Below, one piece after another: positions 27,343 to 36,670 of a stretch of DNA of 64,000 bases. The stretch covers positions 682,001 to 746,000 of the forward strand of contig NZ_JADQDR010000001.1 in NCBI RefSeq assembly GCF_015694705.1. The letters are read 5' to 3'. Position 1 is the stretch's first letter, and each line of letters starts with the position of its first letter. A program made the position numbers and the translations under genes. This stretch comes from Pontibacter rufus. GTDB lineage: Bacteria > Bacteroidota > Bacteroidia > Cytophagales > Hymenobacteraceae. The notes below the pieces were generated by a model. It was not told where the DNA came from. It searched no databases and worked only from the letters and a program-made list of their open reading frames with translations.

Positions 27343-27485
27343 ATGTATTTATCAGGAGCTACAGCTTCCGCAGCTCATCCCATGTTTCTGTTACCATATC
27401 CGCTACAGCTACATTGCCGGTCATACTGCAAGTATAGGTATGGCCGAAGCAAAAGGTATAAGTATAAACCTAAGTTTTTTCAAGG

Positions 27486-29405
27486 TTAGAACCTATACCT
27501 GACAAAAGCTTCCATCGCCTCGTAATCTGCCAGGCCCAGGTCGTCATAACGTTTAGCTGTTTCGCGGTTCCGTTCTTCTGCCCGCACCCAAAACTCGCGC
27601 GCGTCATCTCCCGGGAATACGGGCCTGTCTTTTTGCGACTGGTGTTTAAAGATAGCATTTCTTTTGCGCTCCACTTCCTGTGGCGACAGCGGTACGGCCA
27701 TCTCTATTTCATAAGTTTCAAACTCGTGCCAGGCGCCTCTGTACATCCATATCCAGCAGTCATCCACCCAGCTTTCTGTTTCACGGAGCCTGCGCAGGGC
27801 CTCCAGTACTATCCTGAAGCAAACCACATGGGTGCCATGCGGGTCGGCAAAATCGCCGGCCGTAAATACCTGGTGCGGCTTTACCTCGCGCAGCAAATCC
27901 ATAGTCAGTTCTATATCCTCGTCTGTTACAGAGTTTTTCCTTGTTTTGCCTGTTTCATAAAAAGGCAATGCCATAAAGTGGATATGATCATCTTCCAAGC
28001 CGGCGTAGCGTGCACCTGCAATGGCTTCGCTTTTGCGGATAAAGGCTTTAACGTTGCGCACTTCCTGTGTATCAGGCTGGTTAGGCTGTTTTGTTTCCAC
28101 GAAGCTGCGCATTTCGTCGTAGATGCGCTGGAGGCGGTAGCTGTCTTCCCCAATGCTCTTGTCAAAGTCAACGGCAAACTCCATATAGCGCAGCACATCG
28201 TCGTCCCATACAGCCGTGTTGCCGGATGTCTGGTAAGCCACGTGCACGTCGTGCCCCTGGTCTACGAGGCGCATAAAAGTGCCGCCCATTGAGATAACAT
28301 CATCATCAGGGTGCGGCGAGAAAATGATAATGCGCTTGCGGGCAGGTTCGGCACGTTCCGGGCGTTGCGAGTCATCGGCGTTGGGTTTGCCGCCGGGCCA
28401 GCCCGTGATCGTGTGCTGCAGCTTGTTGAAAATGTGGATGTTGATGTTGTAAGCCGGCCCTTTTTCGGTAGCCAGCTGTGCCATGCCGTGGGTATTGTAA
28501 TCCTCTTCCGTAAGTTTCAGAATAGGTTTCTTCAGGGTATCAGATAGCCAGATAACAGCTTTTTTAGTAAGCTGCTCATCCCAAATGCAGTCTTTTACCA
28601 GCCAGGGCGTGTTAAAGCGTGTCAGTTCTGCGGCGGCATCTGCATCGAGCACGAACTCTACGTTATCGGATAGTTGCAGGTAGGTGGCAGGTACCTCGCT
28701 TGATATTTCGCCCTCTACCGCTTTCTTAATGATAGGCGCTTTTTTGCCGCTCCAGGCCATCAGGATAATTTCGCGGGCTTTAAAGATGGTGCCGATGCCC
28801 ATGGTAATGGCTTTGGTAGGCACGTTTTCCTTACCGCCAAAGTCGTGGGAGGCATCGCGGCGCGTAAGATCATCAAGGGTAACGAGGCGGGTACCCGAGT
28901 TGGGCGCTGAACCAGGCTCGTTAAACCCGATGTGGCCGGTACGGCCTATACCTAAAATCTGTAAATCCAGCCCGTTTAATTCTCCTATTTTGTGCTCGTA
29001 GTCCAGGCAGTAAGCAGCAATGGCCTCTTGGCTGAGTGTACCGTCAGGTATGTGGATGTTTTCCTTTTTGATATCGATGTGGTCGAACAGGTGCTCCTTC
29101 ATGAACGTAACATAGCTCTGCGGCGCTGTCGGGCTCATGGGATAATACTCGTCGAGGTTAAAAGTGATAACGTTCCGGAAACTAAGCCCTTCTTCGCGGT
29201 GCATGCGTACCAGTTCGGCATATACTTCTATGGGCGTAGCACCCGTGGCAAGACCTAAAACAGCGTGCCCGCCAGCCTGCTGCTTGCCCCGGATAAGATC
29301 TGCTATGCGCCGGGCAACCCTGACTGAGGCTGTATGCGCATCAGGGTATACCGTTACCGGAAGTTTTTCGAAGCGTGTTTCTTCAAGTAGATTTAATCGA
29401 GCCAT
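27486..29405 (-). CDS. nagB: Glucosamine-6-phosphate deaminase fused to a PIG-L/LmbE deacetylase-like domain
   Basis: 639 residues, more than twice a normal NagB. Residues about 1-270 are NagB: the ring-opening base is D85 in TFNLDEYYPM, and GIGRTGHIGFNEPGS (152-166) is the active-site loop. E. coli D141 is replaced by T156, while the His and Glu (H158, E163) remain. Residues about 355-630 are PIG-L/LmbE-like: FSPHPDDDVISMGGT is the zinc motif, with a second His motif around DPHGTHVVCF. NagB turns glucosamine-6-phosphate into fructose-6-phosphate and ammonia. No separate nagA is in the cluster, so the PIG-L half might deacetylate GlcNAc-6-phosphate. That is inference. Confidence 0.9.
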   Translation of the reverse strand: MARLNLLEETRFEKLPVTVYPDAHTASVRVARRIADLIRGKQQAGGHAVLGLATGATPIEVYAELVRMHREEGLSFRNVITFNLDEYYPMSPTAPQSYVTFMKEHLFDHIDIKKENIHIPDGTLSQEAIAAYCLDYEHKIGELNGLDLQILGIGRTGHIGFNEPGSAPNSGTRLVTLDDLTRRDASHDFGGKENVPTKAITMGIGTIFKAREIILMAWSGKKAPIIKKAVEGEISSEVPATYLQLSDNVEFVLDADAAAELTRFNTPWLVKDCIWDEQLTKKAVIWLSDTLKKPILKLTEEDYNTHGMAQLATEKGPAYNINIHIFNKLQHTITGWPGGKPNADDSQRPERAEPARKRIIIFSPHPDDDVISMGGTFMRLVDQGHDVHVAYQTSGNTAVWDDDVLRYMEFAVDFDKSIGEDSYRLQRIYDEMRSFVETKQPNQPDTQEVRNVKAFIRKSEAIAGARYAGLEDDHIHFMALPFYETGKTRKNSVTDEDIELTMDLLREVKPHQVFTAGDFADPHGTHVVCFRIVLEALRRLRETESWVDDCWIWMYRGAWHEFETYEIEMAVPLSPQEVERKRNAIFKHQSQKDRPVFPGDDAREFWVRAEERNRETAKRYDDLGLADYEAMEAFVRYRF

Positions 29406-29665
29406 AGTTTATTAAAGTATAATTTAAGTTCATCGTATGTGGCCAGACAAAAGAGAGTGTTGCATTGCCTGATTGTTTAGTGGTTAATTGCTCGTTGTTT
29501 AATAGTTTATTGTTGAAAAGGATTGTCGCCACAGAATTGTAGAGATAAAAAAGAACACTAGATAAGGCTAAAATATTTATTTGTGATACCCTAAGCTATT
29601 AGTTCTCTGTCATATTTTTTCTCTTGCTTATACTTGCCCAGCCGCTTCACAGTATCTGCCAATCG

Positions 29666-30916
29666 TTAGCGCGCCAGTTCTATCTGGCTTTCAAAAATAT
29701 TTTCCATCACGGTAGCCACAGACCCCAGTATACCTGCATCTTTACCCAACTCCGACAGCGCTATACTTGTCGTTTCGCGCAGTTGTGTCATGCAGTAAGT
29801 GTTGATAGACTGCTGTATAGGTATGGTGATGTACTGTTCTGCCTCTGCAATCTTTCCGCCCAGAATAATTAGTTCCGGGTTAAAAAGCTGGATGAGGATG
29901 GCGATGCCCTTGCCCAGGTTTATACCCGTTTCAGCTAAAATGTTGATGGCATACTGGTCGCCCTGGTTAGCGGCATCTATGATTACGCCGGGCTCTATCT
30001 GCTCTATCTCCTGGTCAGATAACTTGTTCAGCAGGGAACTCTGGCCCGACTTAATGCCTTCTTTGGCCTTGCGTGCCAGCGCTATACCCGAGGCCACGGT
30101 TTCCAGGCAGCCCCGCTTTCCGCAACTGCACAGTGCGCCGTCTTCTACCAGCGGAATATGGCCAAACTCACCGGCAAAGCCGGAGGTGCCGCTCCGCAGT
30201 TTGCCATCCATGATAATACCCAAGCCGATACCCCAATCCATCGAAATTACCAGCACATCTTTTTTATTATGCGCCAGTCCGAAGCGATATTCGGCTAACG
30301 TGGCGCTTTTTACGTCGTTCTGGATGTAAACCGGCTTTTCGAACTTCTGCTCCAGTATTTGCTGCAGCGTATCGTCCTGTTGTTGCGTGCGCAAATAAGT
30401 ATAGCTGGTGCCCGCTCCGGCCGCAACCAGGCCAGGCATGCTGATACCGATGCCCATAAGTTTATCCGGGTTAATGCCGGAGGACTCGATTAAATCGCTG
30501 GCGTATGTGTAAAGCTGTTCAATGGCGCTTAAATCCTTTGAAATCTGGAAAGTATAAGTATAAATACCGGAGATATTATTGTTGTTATTATCAAAAATAG
30601 CTATTCTGGTTTTAAAACGCTCCATGTCGATGCTCAGAACGAACAGCGAATTGTCCTTAAGCCCATACAGGTCCGGTTTGCGGCCGCCCACAGATTTGCC
30701 GCGGCCCTGTTTCTCTACCAGGCCTTCGGTCATCAACTCATTCAAAAGCCCCATGGAAGTTGGCGAACTGATATTAAAACGGCTGCATAAGTCTGTATTG
30801 GTTTTTGCGCCCTTTACATACAGGTGTTTGATGATCTTAATCTTTTGTAAATGCTTCTTCCGGTCAATAGTAGTCAGGCTTTCGATATAGCGGCTTTCTG
30901 TTAACAATGAACCCAT
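29666..30916 (-). CDS. ROK-family transcriptional regulator (NagC/Mlc-like)
   Basis: 416 residues. A winged helix-turn-helix lies at about 25-85 (IIKHLYVKGAKTNTDLCSRF, SSPTSMGLLNELMTEGLVEK). The ROK sugar-binding domain follows, with VLVISMDWGIGLGIIMDGKL and GEFGHIPLVEDG and an intact zinc motif CSCGKRGCLE. NagC and Mlc relatives are repressors released by GlcNAc-6-phosphate or sugar transport. Its place between the nag genes and divergent susC makes it the likely local regulator of both arms. The operator is not identified; the 444-base spacer to susC is the place to look. Confidence 0.92.
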   Translation of the reverse strand: MGSLLTESRYIESLTTIDRKKHLQKIKIIKHLYVKGAKTNTDLCSRFNISSPTSMGLLNELMTEGLVEKQGRGKSVGGRKPDLYGLKDNSLFVLSIDMERFKTRIAIFDNNNNNISGIYTYTFQISKDLSAIEQLYTYASDLIESSGINPDKLMGIGISMPGLVAAGAGTSYTYLRTQQQDDTLQQILEQKFEKPVYIQNDVKSATLAEYRFGLAHNKKDVLVISMDWGIGLGIIMDGKLRSGTSGFAGEFGHIPLVEDGALCSCGKRGCLETVASGIALARKAKEGIKSGQSSLLNKLSDQEIEQIEPGVIIDAANQGDQYAINILAETGINLGKGIAILIQLFNPELIILGGKIAEAEQYITIPIQQSINTYCMTQLRETTSIALSELGKDAGILGSVATVMENIFESQIELAR

Positions 30917-31360
30917 CCCTTTCTGTAAATTTCTTCAAATTGAATATATTATTTCTTAATTCCAAAGACTTTTATAAAAAAATAAGTTAATTATTTAAGG
31001 TTGGCTAAGTTTTTTGTCTTAAATCTCTCAGTTAGCGCTTCTTTTTATCTCTCGCCTGAGTGTTGTTGTAAATTTTAATATTTTTTGTAATTAAAGTTTA
31101 TAATGAATGGATTTTATCATTTTTTATTCTAATATTTGGAGACTACAATCCGGTTAGTAAGTAATCACCGTAGCTTCAGGAGTAAATTGTTCTTCAGGGC
31201 TTAAAGGCTTGTTTGCTTTGATATAAGAGTAGAAGCTTGCCAGCCCTCTGATGTTATTGCTGACAGTATTGGTAAGTGAAACTATACCCGGGTAAGTATT
31301 GCCAATTTATATTAAAGTTTCCCAACATTAAACAACAATGCCAACATCAAACAACAACGT
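30917..31360. other. Divergent control region between ROK regulator and susC
   Basis: 444 AT-rich bases with no gene. A partial repeat CAACATtAAACAACAa occurs twice just before susC (31323-31355). A small ACCCGGGT palindrome near 31286-31293 is flanked by TAAGTGAAACT and GTAAGTATTG. No exact TAnnTTTG promoter match was seen. Operators for the ROK regulator probably lie here, but I cannot point to one. Confidence 0.45.
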
Positions 31361-34300
31361 ATGAAACAGAATTACTTTAATGCTTGGATGTTTGCCAAGA
31401 GCAGCCATTCGAGAACTTTGCCACAGAAGAAGGTGCTCGCCCTTCTGGTGGCAGCTGCGTGTTTAGCGCAGAGTCCGGCCCAGGCCGGAACCACTACTTT
31501 CGGCACAACCGCTTATAGTGCAGCGGCTGTGGTGCAGGGAACAGAAGTTAGCGGGAGGGTAACCGGTGACGATGGTCAGGGGGTGCCGGGCGCCTCGGTG
31601 GTAGTAAAAGGCACTACTATAGGTACCGCCACGGATGTGAACGGTAATTTTACGCTTAGCGTGCCGGCTGGCAGCAACACCCTGGTTATTTCCTTTCTGG
31701 GGTACAAATCGCAGGAAGTGTCGATTAACAACCGGACTACTGTTAATGTAACGCTTGCTACTGATACCCAGGCATTGCAGGAGGTGGTAGTAACGGGTTA
31801 TGCCACGCAGGAAAAGAAGGATTTAACAGGGGCCGTGGCTGTAGTGGATGTGAGCGAAATGACCAAGCAGCCGGAAGCCCAGGTGACAAGCATGCTGCAG
31901 GGCCGGGCAGCGGGTGTAACAGTGCTGGGCTCCGGGCAGCCGGGTGCGGCGCAGCAGGTTAGGATACGCGGCTTCAACACATTTGGCAACAACAGCCCCT
32001 TGTATGTGGTGGATGGAGTGCCTACCCAGAATATTAATGACATTAACCCCAACGACATTGCCTCCCTGCAGGTGCTGAAGGATGCCGGTTCTGCTTCTAT
32101 CTATGGTTCCCGTGCCGCTAACGGTGTGATTATTATTACTACCAAAAGAGGCAAGGAGAAAGTAAAGGTAGAATACGACGGGTATTACGGTACGCAAAGG
32201 CCGCCGGAAGGGAATGTGTGGGATTTGGCTTCTCCGCAGGAAATGGCTGAGCTGAACTTCCGTGTTGCACCAAATCAGACATTGTATGGCACAGGTGCAA
32301 CTCCTGTTCTCCCGGATTACCTGGCTGTGGGTAATAATACCGGCCTGAAGGAAGGCGATCCGGCAGTAGATCCTTCTCTCTATAACGTAAATCCTTTTTA
32401 TACAGGTGGCAGCGGAGAACTCGGGTCTTTCTACCGTATTGTGCGGGCAAACAAAGAGGGCACCAACTGGTTTGAGGAAATTTTCGATCCGGCGCCTATT
32501 CAGAGCCATAACGTAGCTGTAAGTGGCGGCGGCGATATGGGAAATTTTTACTTCTCGGCAAATTATTTTAATCAGCAGGGGGCCTTGATTAATACCTACT
32601 ATAAGAGGTATACCGTGCGGGCAAACAGTACCTATAATGTGAGCAAGAATATCCGCGTAGGAGAGAACCTGGCGTACTCCATTATTGATAACCGGCAGAT
32701 TGGCGGAGGTGAAAACCCTATCAACATGGCTTATCGTGAGCAAACTATTATCCCGGTGTACGATATCATGCATAACTTTGCCGGCTCGTTTGGTAATGGA
32801 CTGGGGAACGCCAGGAACCCGGTGGCGCAGCTTACCAGAATCGGCAATAACAACTCGTTGGGCAATCGCGTCTTTGGTAATGCGTTCGCTGAAGTAGACT
32901 TCCTGAACAACTTTACGGCCCGTACAAGCTTCGGGGGCGAGATGTACAGTGGTTCCGGCAGGTCTTTTGATTTTCCGGAATATGAAAATGCGGAAAATAA
33001 TACCTTTAATCAGTTCAACCAGAGTGCCAACAATGGCTACAACTGGACCTGGACAAATACAGTGTCCTATAAGAACACCTTCAACGACATACATGATCTG
33101 AGTGTGGTGGTTGGAACCGAGGCTTATAATAATTTCTGGAACAACGTAGGTGGCTCGACGCAGGGTTACTTCTCTTTTGATCCAAACTTTACCACACTAA
33201 GCACAGGGTCAGGAACACCGACAAATTATAGCAGCAGGGGCGAAGATGCACTCTTCTCTTTAATCGGACGAATAGACTATAACCTAATGGATAAATATCT
33301 ATTGGGGCTGGTTATTCGCCGCGATGGCTCTTCTCGTTTCGGGGAAGAAAACCGCTATGGCGTATTTCCGGCGGTAAGTGCCGGCTGGCGTATATCTGAG
33401 GAGTCTTTTATGCAGGATGTAGCCTGGATTACAGACCTGAAGATCCGCGGAGGCTATGGTGTAATGGGCAACCAGTTGAACGTGGACCCAAATAATGCCT
33501 TCACTACGTATGGTTCAAGCAGGAGTGTTTCTTTCTACGACATTGATGGTACTAACAGTATCACGCAGGAGGGCTTCAGAAAAAGCCGTATCGGCTACCC
33601 GGGTGCTAAATGGGAAACCAACATAAACAGTAACATAGGTATTGATGCCACCTTGTTCAATGGCAAGATAGATGTTACAGCCGATTATTACGTGAAAGAG
33701 ATACAGGACCTGCTGTTTAACCCGGAGTTTCCGGGTACTGCCGGAGCTGCTACAGTGCCGTTTGTGAATATTGGCCAGATGCGGAACAAAGGATTTGATG
33801 TGGCTGTAACCGGGCATATAGAAGCAACCTCAGACCTGAGGTTTGATATAACCGGAACTATCACAACCTATAACAACGAGATTCTGAAGATATCAAATGG
33901 CGCTCAGAACTTTGACCTGGAATCTCGCCGCTTTAATGGCAGCAACATTATCCGCAACCGGGTTGGCGATGCTATGAGTTCCTTCTTCGGTTATCAGATT
34001 GAAGGCTTCTGGGACAGTGAGGCCGAAATTGTGGAGGCCAACGAACTAGCAAAGGAAGCTCGTAAAGACACTGGAGCTGTATACCAGTCAGACATAGCAG
34101 TAGGCCGCTTCCGTTATGCTGATGTGAATGGCGATAGTCTTATTACCCCTGACGACCGAACAATACTGGGAAGCCCTAACCCGGACTTTACCTATGGCCT
34201 GAACATTGCAGCCACTTACAAGAACTTTGATTTCAGCATGTTCCTGTATGGTAGCCAGGGCAATGAGATATGGAACCAGGTGAAGTGGTGGACAGATTTT

Positions 34301-34681
34301 TACCCGAACTTCCTGGGTGCGAAAAGTAAGACTGCTGTGTATAACTCCTGGACTGAAGAAAACCACAATGCCATAGCTCCTATTCAGGAAAACGTAGGCT
34401 CCTTCAGTACGACCAACGTTCCTAACTCCTATTATGTAGAGGACGGTTCTTACCTGAGAGCGAAGAACGTGCAATTGGGCTATACATTGCCAGCTGGTTT
34501 GATAAGTAAATACGGTATAGGAAGTCTGAGAGTGTATGTGCAGGCCGCTAACCTGTTTACCATAACAAAGTACTCTGGCATAGATCCTGAAATTTCAGGA
34601 GGCACAACCGCCTTTGGTATAGACGAGGGTAATTACCCGAACATGCGTCAGTATTTGATGGGCTTAAATGTTTCCTTCTAA
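31361..34681 (+). CDS. SusC/RagA-family TonB-linked outer membrane receptor
   Basis: 1106 residues. An unusually long basic N-terminus precedes the hydrophobic signal (KVLALLVAAACLAQSPAQA, about 26-44). A carboxypeptidase-like regulatory domain follows (about 62-140; SGRVTGDDGQGVPGASVVVK). The plug comes next (about 150-260; QVRIRGFNTFGNNSPLYVVD and DAGSASIYGSRAANGVIIIT), then the 22-strand barrel ending MGLNVSF with a terminal Phe. It imports oligosaccharides over the outer membrane with the SusD lid encoded 27 bases downstream. Position opposite the nag genes suggests a GlcNAc-containing ligand. No copy of the dispersed motif lies in this gene or susD. Confidence 0.96.
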   Translation: MKQNYFNAWMFAKSSHSRTLPQKKVLALLVAAACLAQSPAQAGTTTFGTTAYSAAAVVQGTEVSGRVTGDDGQGVPGASVVVKGTTIGTATDVNGNFTLSVPAGSNTLVISFLGYKSQEVSINNRTTVNVTLATDTQALQEVVVTGYATQEKKDLTGAVAVVDVSEMTKQPEAQVTSMLQGRAAGVTVLGSGQPGAAQQVRIRGFNTFGNNSPLYVVDGVPTQNINDINPNDIASLQVLKDAGSASIYGSRAANGVIIITTKRGKEKVKVEYDGYYGTQRPPEGNVWDLASPQEMAELNFRVAPNQTLYGTGATPVLPDYLAVGNNTGLKEGDPAVDPSLYNVNPFYTGGSGELGSFYRIVRANKEGTNWFEEIFDPAPIQSHNVAVSGGGDMGNFYFSANYFNQQGALINTYYKRYTVRANSTYNVSKNIRVGENLAYSIIDNRQIGGGENPINMAYREQTIIPVYDIMHNFAGSFGNGLGNARNPVAQLTRIGNNNSLGNRVFGNAFAEVDFLNNFTARTSFGGEMYSGSGRSFDFPEYENAENNTFNQFNQSANNGYNWTWTNTVSYKNTFNDIHDLSVVVGTEAYNNFWNNVGGSTQGYFSFDPNFTTLSTGSGTPTNYSSRGEDALFSLIGRIDYNLMDKYLLGLVIRRDGSSRFGEENRYGVFPAVSAGWRISEESFMQDVAWITDLKIRGGYGVMGNQLNVDPNNAFTTYGSSRSVSFYDIDGTNSITQEGFRKSRIGYPGAKWETNINSNIGIDATLFNGKIDVTADYYVKEIQDLLFNPEFPGTAGAATVPFVNIGQMRNKGFDVAVTGHIEATSDLRFDITGTITTYNNEILKISNGAQNFDLESRRFNGSNIIRNRVGDAMSSFFGYQIEGFWDSEAEIVEANELAKEARKDTGAVYQSDIAVGRFRYADVNGDSLITPDDRTILGSPNPDFTYGLNIAATYKNFDFSMFLYGSQGNEIWNQVKWWTDFYPNFLGAKSKTAVYNSWTEENHNAIAPIQENVGSFSTTNVPNSYYVEDGSYLRAKNVQLGYTLPAGLISKYGIGSLRVYVQAANLFTITKYSGIDPEISGGTTAFGIDEGNYPNMRQYLMGLNVSF

Positions 34682-34708
34682 AGTGTTTTTATTTTAATAT
34701 TCTGACAG

Positions 34709-36469
34709 ATGAAAAAAAGGTTTAAATACATAATTTACGGGGCAATGGTGGCTACTCTGCCGCTGTTTACCTCTTGCGATGATGAGTTTCTGGATAAACC
34801 TGCCATCGGCGCGCTGAGTGACGATGTGCTGGCCAACGAGGCGGGTGTAGAGAAACTGCTGATTGGCGCCTACGCCGCTCTTGACGGTATAGATATAGGC
34901 AACTGGGAAGTGGACCCTACTAACTGGGTTTATGGTAGCGTAGCCGGAGGGGAAGCGCATAAAGGCAGTAATGGTGCAGACCAGCCTGCCATTAACCCCA
35001 TTGCGACTTTTAACATAGATCCGAGCAATGGCTTTATAAACCTCAAGTGGAGGGCAATGTATGAGGGGATTTCCCGTACAAACTCCGTACTGACTGTGCT
35101 AGCCGTAGCAGAAGGCATATCGGAATCAGACAAGCAGCGGATTGCAGCGGAGGCGCGTTTCCTGCGCGGGCACTACTACTTCGAGCTGAAGAAGATGTTT
35201 AACATGGTGCCCTGGATTGATGAGACAACCACCGAATTCAACCAGCCGAACAACGTGGACATCTGGCCAAATATCGAGGCAGATTTCAAGTTTGCTTTTG
35301 ACAACCTGCCAAATACACAGGCAGAGGTAGGCAGAGCGAATAAATGGGCGGCAGCCTCCTATCTGGGAAAAACTTACCTGTATCAGCACAAGTATGCTGA
35401 GGCAAAGAGTATGTTTGATCAGGTTATTACATCGGGTGTTACCAGCAACGGGCTTACCTATGGCCTTGTGGACAAGTTCAAGGACAACTGGACTGCCAGC
35501 GCTGAGAATAACAAAGAGTCGATTTTTGCTGTGCAGATGGTAGCAAACGATGGTACCAACACCATCGCCAATGCCAACCAGGGGTTAATGCTGAACTTTC
35601 CGTACAACAGCCCTTTCCGCTGCTGCGGTTTCTACCAGCCTACCCTGGACCTGGCAAACTCTTATCAGACAACAGCACAGGGCCTGCCCCTGGTAAACAG
35701 TTACAACGCTGACCCGCTCAAGACCGACCAGGGAGTAGCCTCTGACAAGCCATTTACACCGGATACGCAACCAGTAGATCCTCGCCTGGACTGGACAGTA
35801 GGCCGTCGTGGCATCCCCTTCCTGGACTGGGGTCTTCACCCGGGACAAGCTTGGATTCGTGAGCAGTCCACTGCCGGCCCGTATTCTGCCAAGAAGTTCA
35901 TCTACTGGCAGTCCACAGCGGATACCTTTTCAGACCAGAGTTCATGGGCTCCCGGCTCTGCTATCAACGTGCTTATCATCCGCTTCGCTGATGTGCTGCT
36001 GATGGCGGCTGAGGCCGAGGCGCAGCTGGGTAACCTGGCGCTGGCGCAGGATTATGTGAACAGGGTTCGGGCCAGAGCTGCAAGACCTGAGAACATCGTG
36101 CACACGTACGTAGATCCAGCTGAGCCTTTAGAAGGCTTTACTGATAACCCGGCAGCTAACTACAATGTAGCTCCTTACCCGGCAGGTTATTTTGCAGGGC
36201 TTGGTAAAGATGCGGCGCTGGAAGCTATTTACTTCGAGCGTAAGCTCGAACTGGCGCTCGAAGGTCACCGTTTCTTCGACCTGGTACGTTGGGGAAAAGC
36301 TGCTGAAGAACTCAACGCTTTCTTCGATTATGAGGGAGCCATTCTTCCGGATGTTGAAGGAGGGCGCTTCAAGACAGGCAAAAACGAGTACTATCCTATC
36401 CCGCAACGACAGATCGATCTACAGACTATAGACGGAAAATCTGTGTTAACACAGAACCCTGGTTACTAG
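34709..36469 (+). CDS. SusD/RagB-family surface glycan-binding lipoprotein
   Basis: 586 residues with a lipoprotein signal, MVATLPLFTSCDDEFLDKP, Cys near residue 23. The SusD TPR core includes RFLRGHYYFELKKMF and GKTYLYQHKYAEAKSMFDQV. The C-terminal part has RFADVLLMAAEAEAQLGN, FERKLELALEGHRFFDLVRW and KNEYYPIPQRQIDL, which are family hallmarks. It forms the lid of the SusC channel and captures glycan. It is cotranscribed with susC and followed by a terminator. Confidence 0.96.
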   Translation: MKKRFKYIIYGAMVATLPLFTSCDDEFLDKPAIGALSDDVLANEAGVEKLLIGAYAALDGIDIGNWEVDPTNWVYGSVAGGEAHKGSNGADQPAINPIATFNIDPSNGFINLKWRAMYEGISRTNSVLTVLAVAEGISESDKQRIAAEARFLRGHYYFELKKMFNMVPWIDETTTEFNQPNNVDIWPNIEADFKFAFDNLPNTQAEVGRANKWAAASYLGKTYLYQHKYAEAKSMFDQVITSGVTSNGLTYGLVDKFKDNWTASAENNKESIFAVQMVANDGTNTIANANQGLMLNFPYNSPFRCCGFYQPTLDLANSYQTTAQGLPLVNSYNADPLKTDQGVASDKPFTPDTQPVDPRLDWTVGRRGIPFLDWGLHPGQAWIREQSTAGPYSAKKFIYWQSTADTFSDQSSWAPGSAINVLIIRFADVLLMAAEAEAQLGNLALAQDYVNRVRARAARPENIVHTYVDPAEPLEGFTDNPAANYNVAPYPAGYFAGLGKDAALEAIYFERKLELALEGHRFFDLVRWGKAAEELNAFFDYEGAILPDVEGGRFKTGKNEYYPIPQRQIDLQTIDGKSVLTQNPGY

Positions 36470-36519
36470 CGGGCAATTATTCTATATTCTGTTATAGCAT
36501 ATTAAGCTAACAGAGAAGT

Positions 36520-36556
36520 AAAAAGCCTTCAGAGTCAATACTCTGAAGGCTTTTTT
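36520..36556 (+). terminator. Terminator after susCD
   Basis: AAAAGCCTTCAGAG and CTCTGAAGGCTTTT form a perfect 14-bp stem with loop TCAATA and a T-run. A copy of TTTATACTT begins at 36554, directly in the T-tract. Confidence 0.88.
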
Positions 36557-36670
36557 ATACTTTAGTCCGGGGTTATAGAGGCAGGATAAAATTCTGCATA
36601 ACGCCGGTAGTAAAGAACCTAAAAAGCCCTGTCATGGTTTGCGTAGTAGTAAGTGATTAAGCGTCTACAC

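Noticed and set aside
31823..33094. Long open frame on the minus strand opposite susC (423 codons)
   Set aside because: It mirrors susC codon structure, lacks any recognisable motif and has no independent start context; it is a shadow frame.
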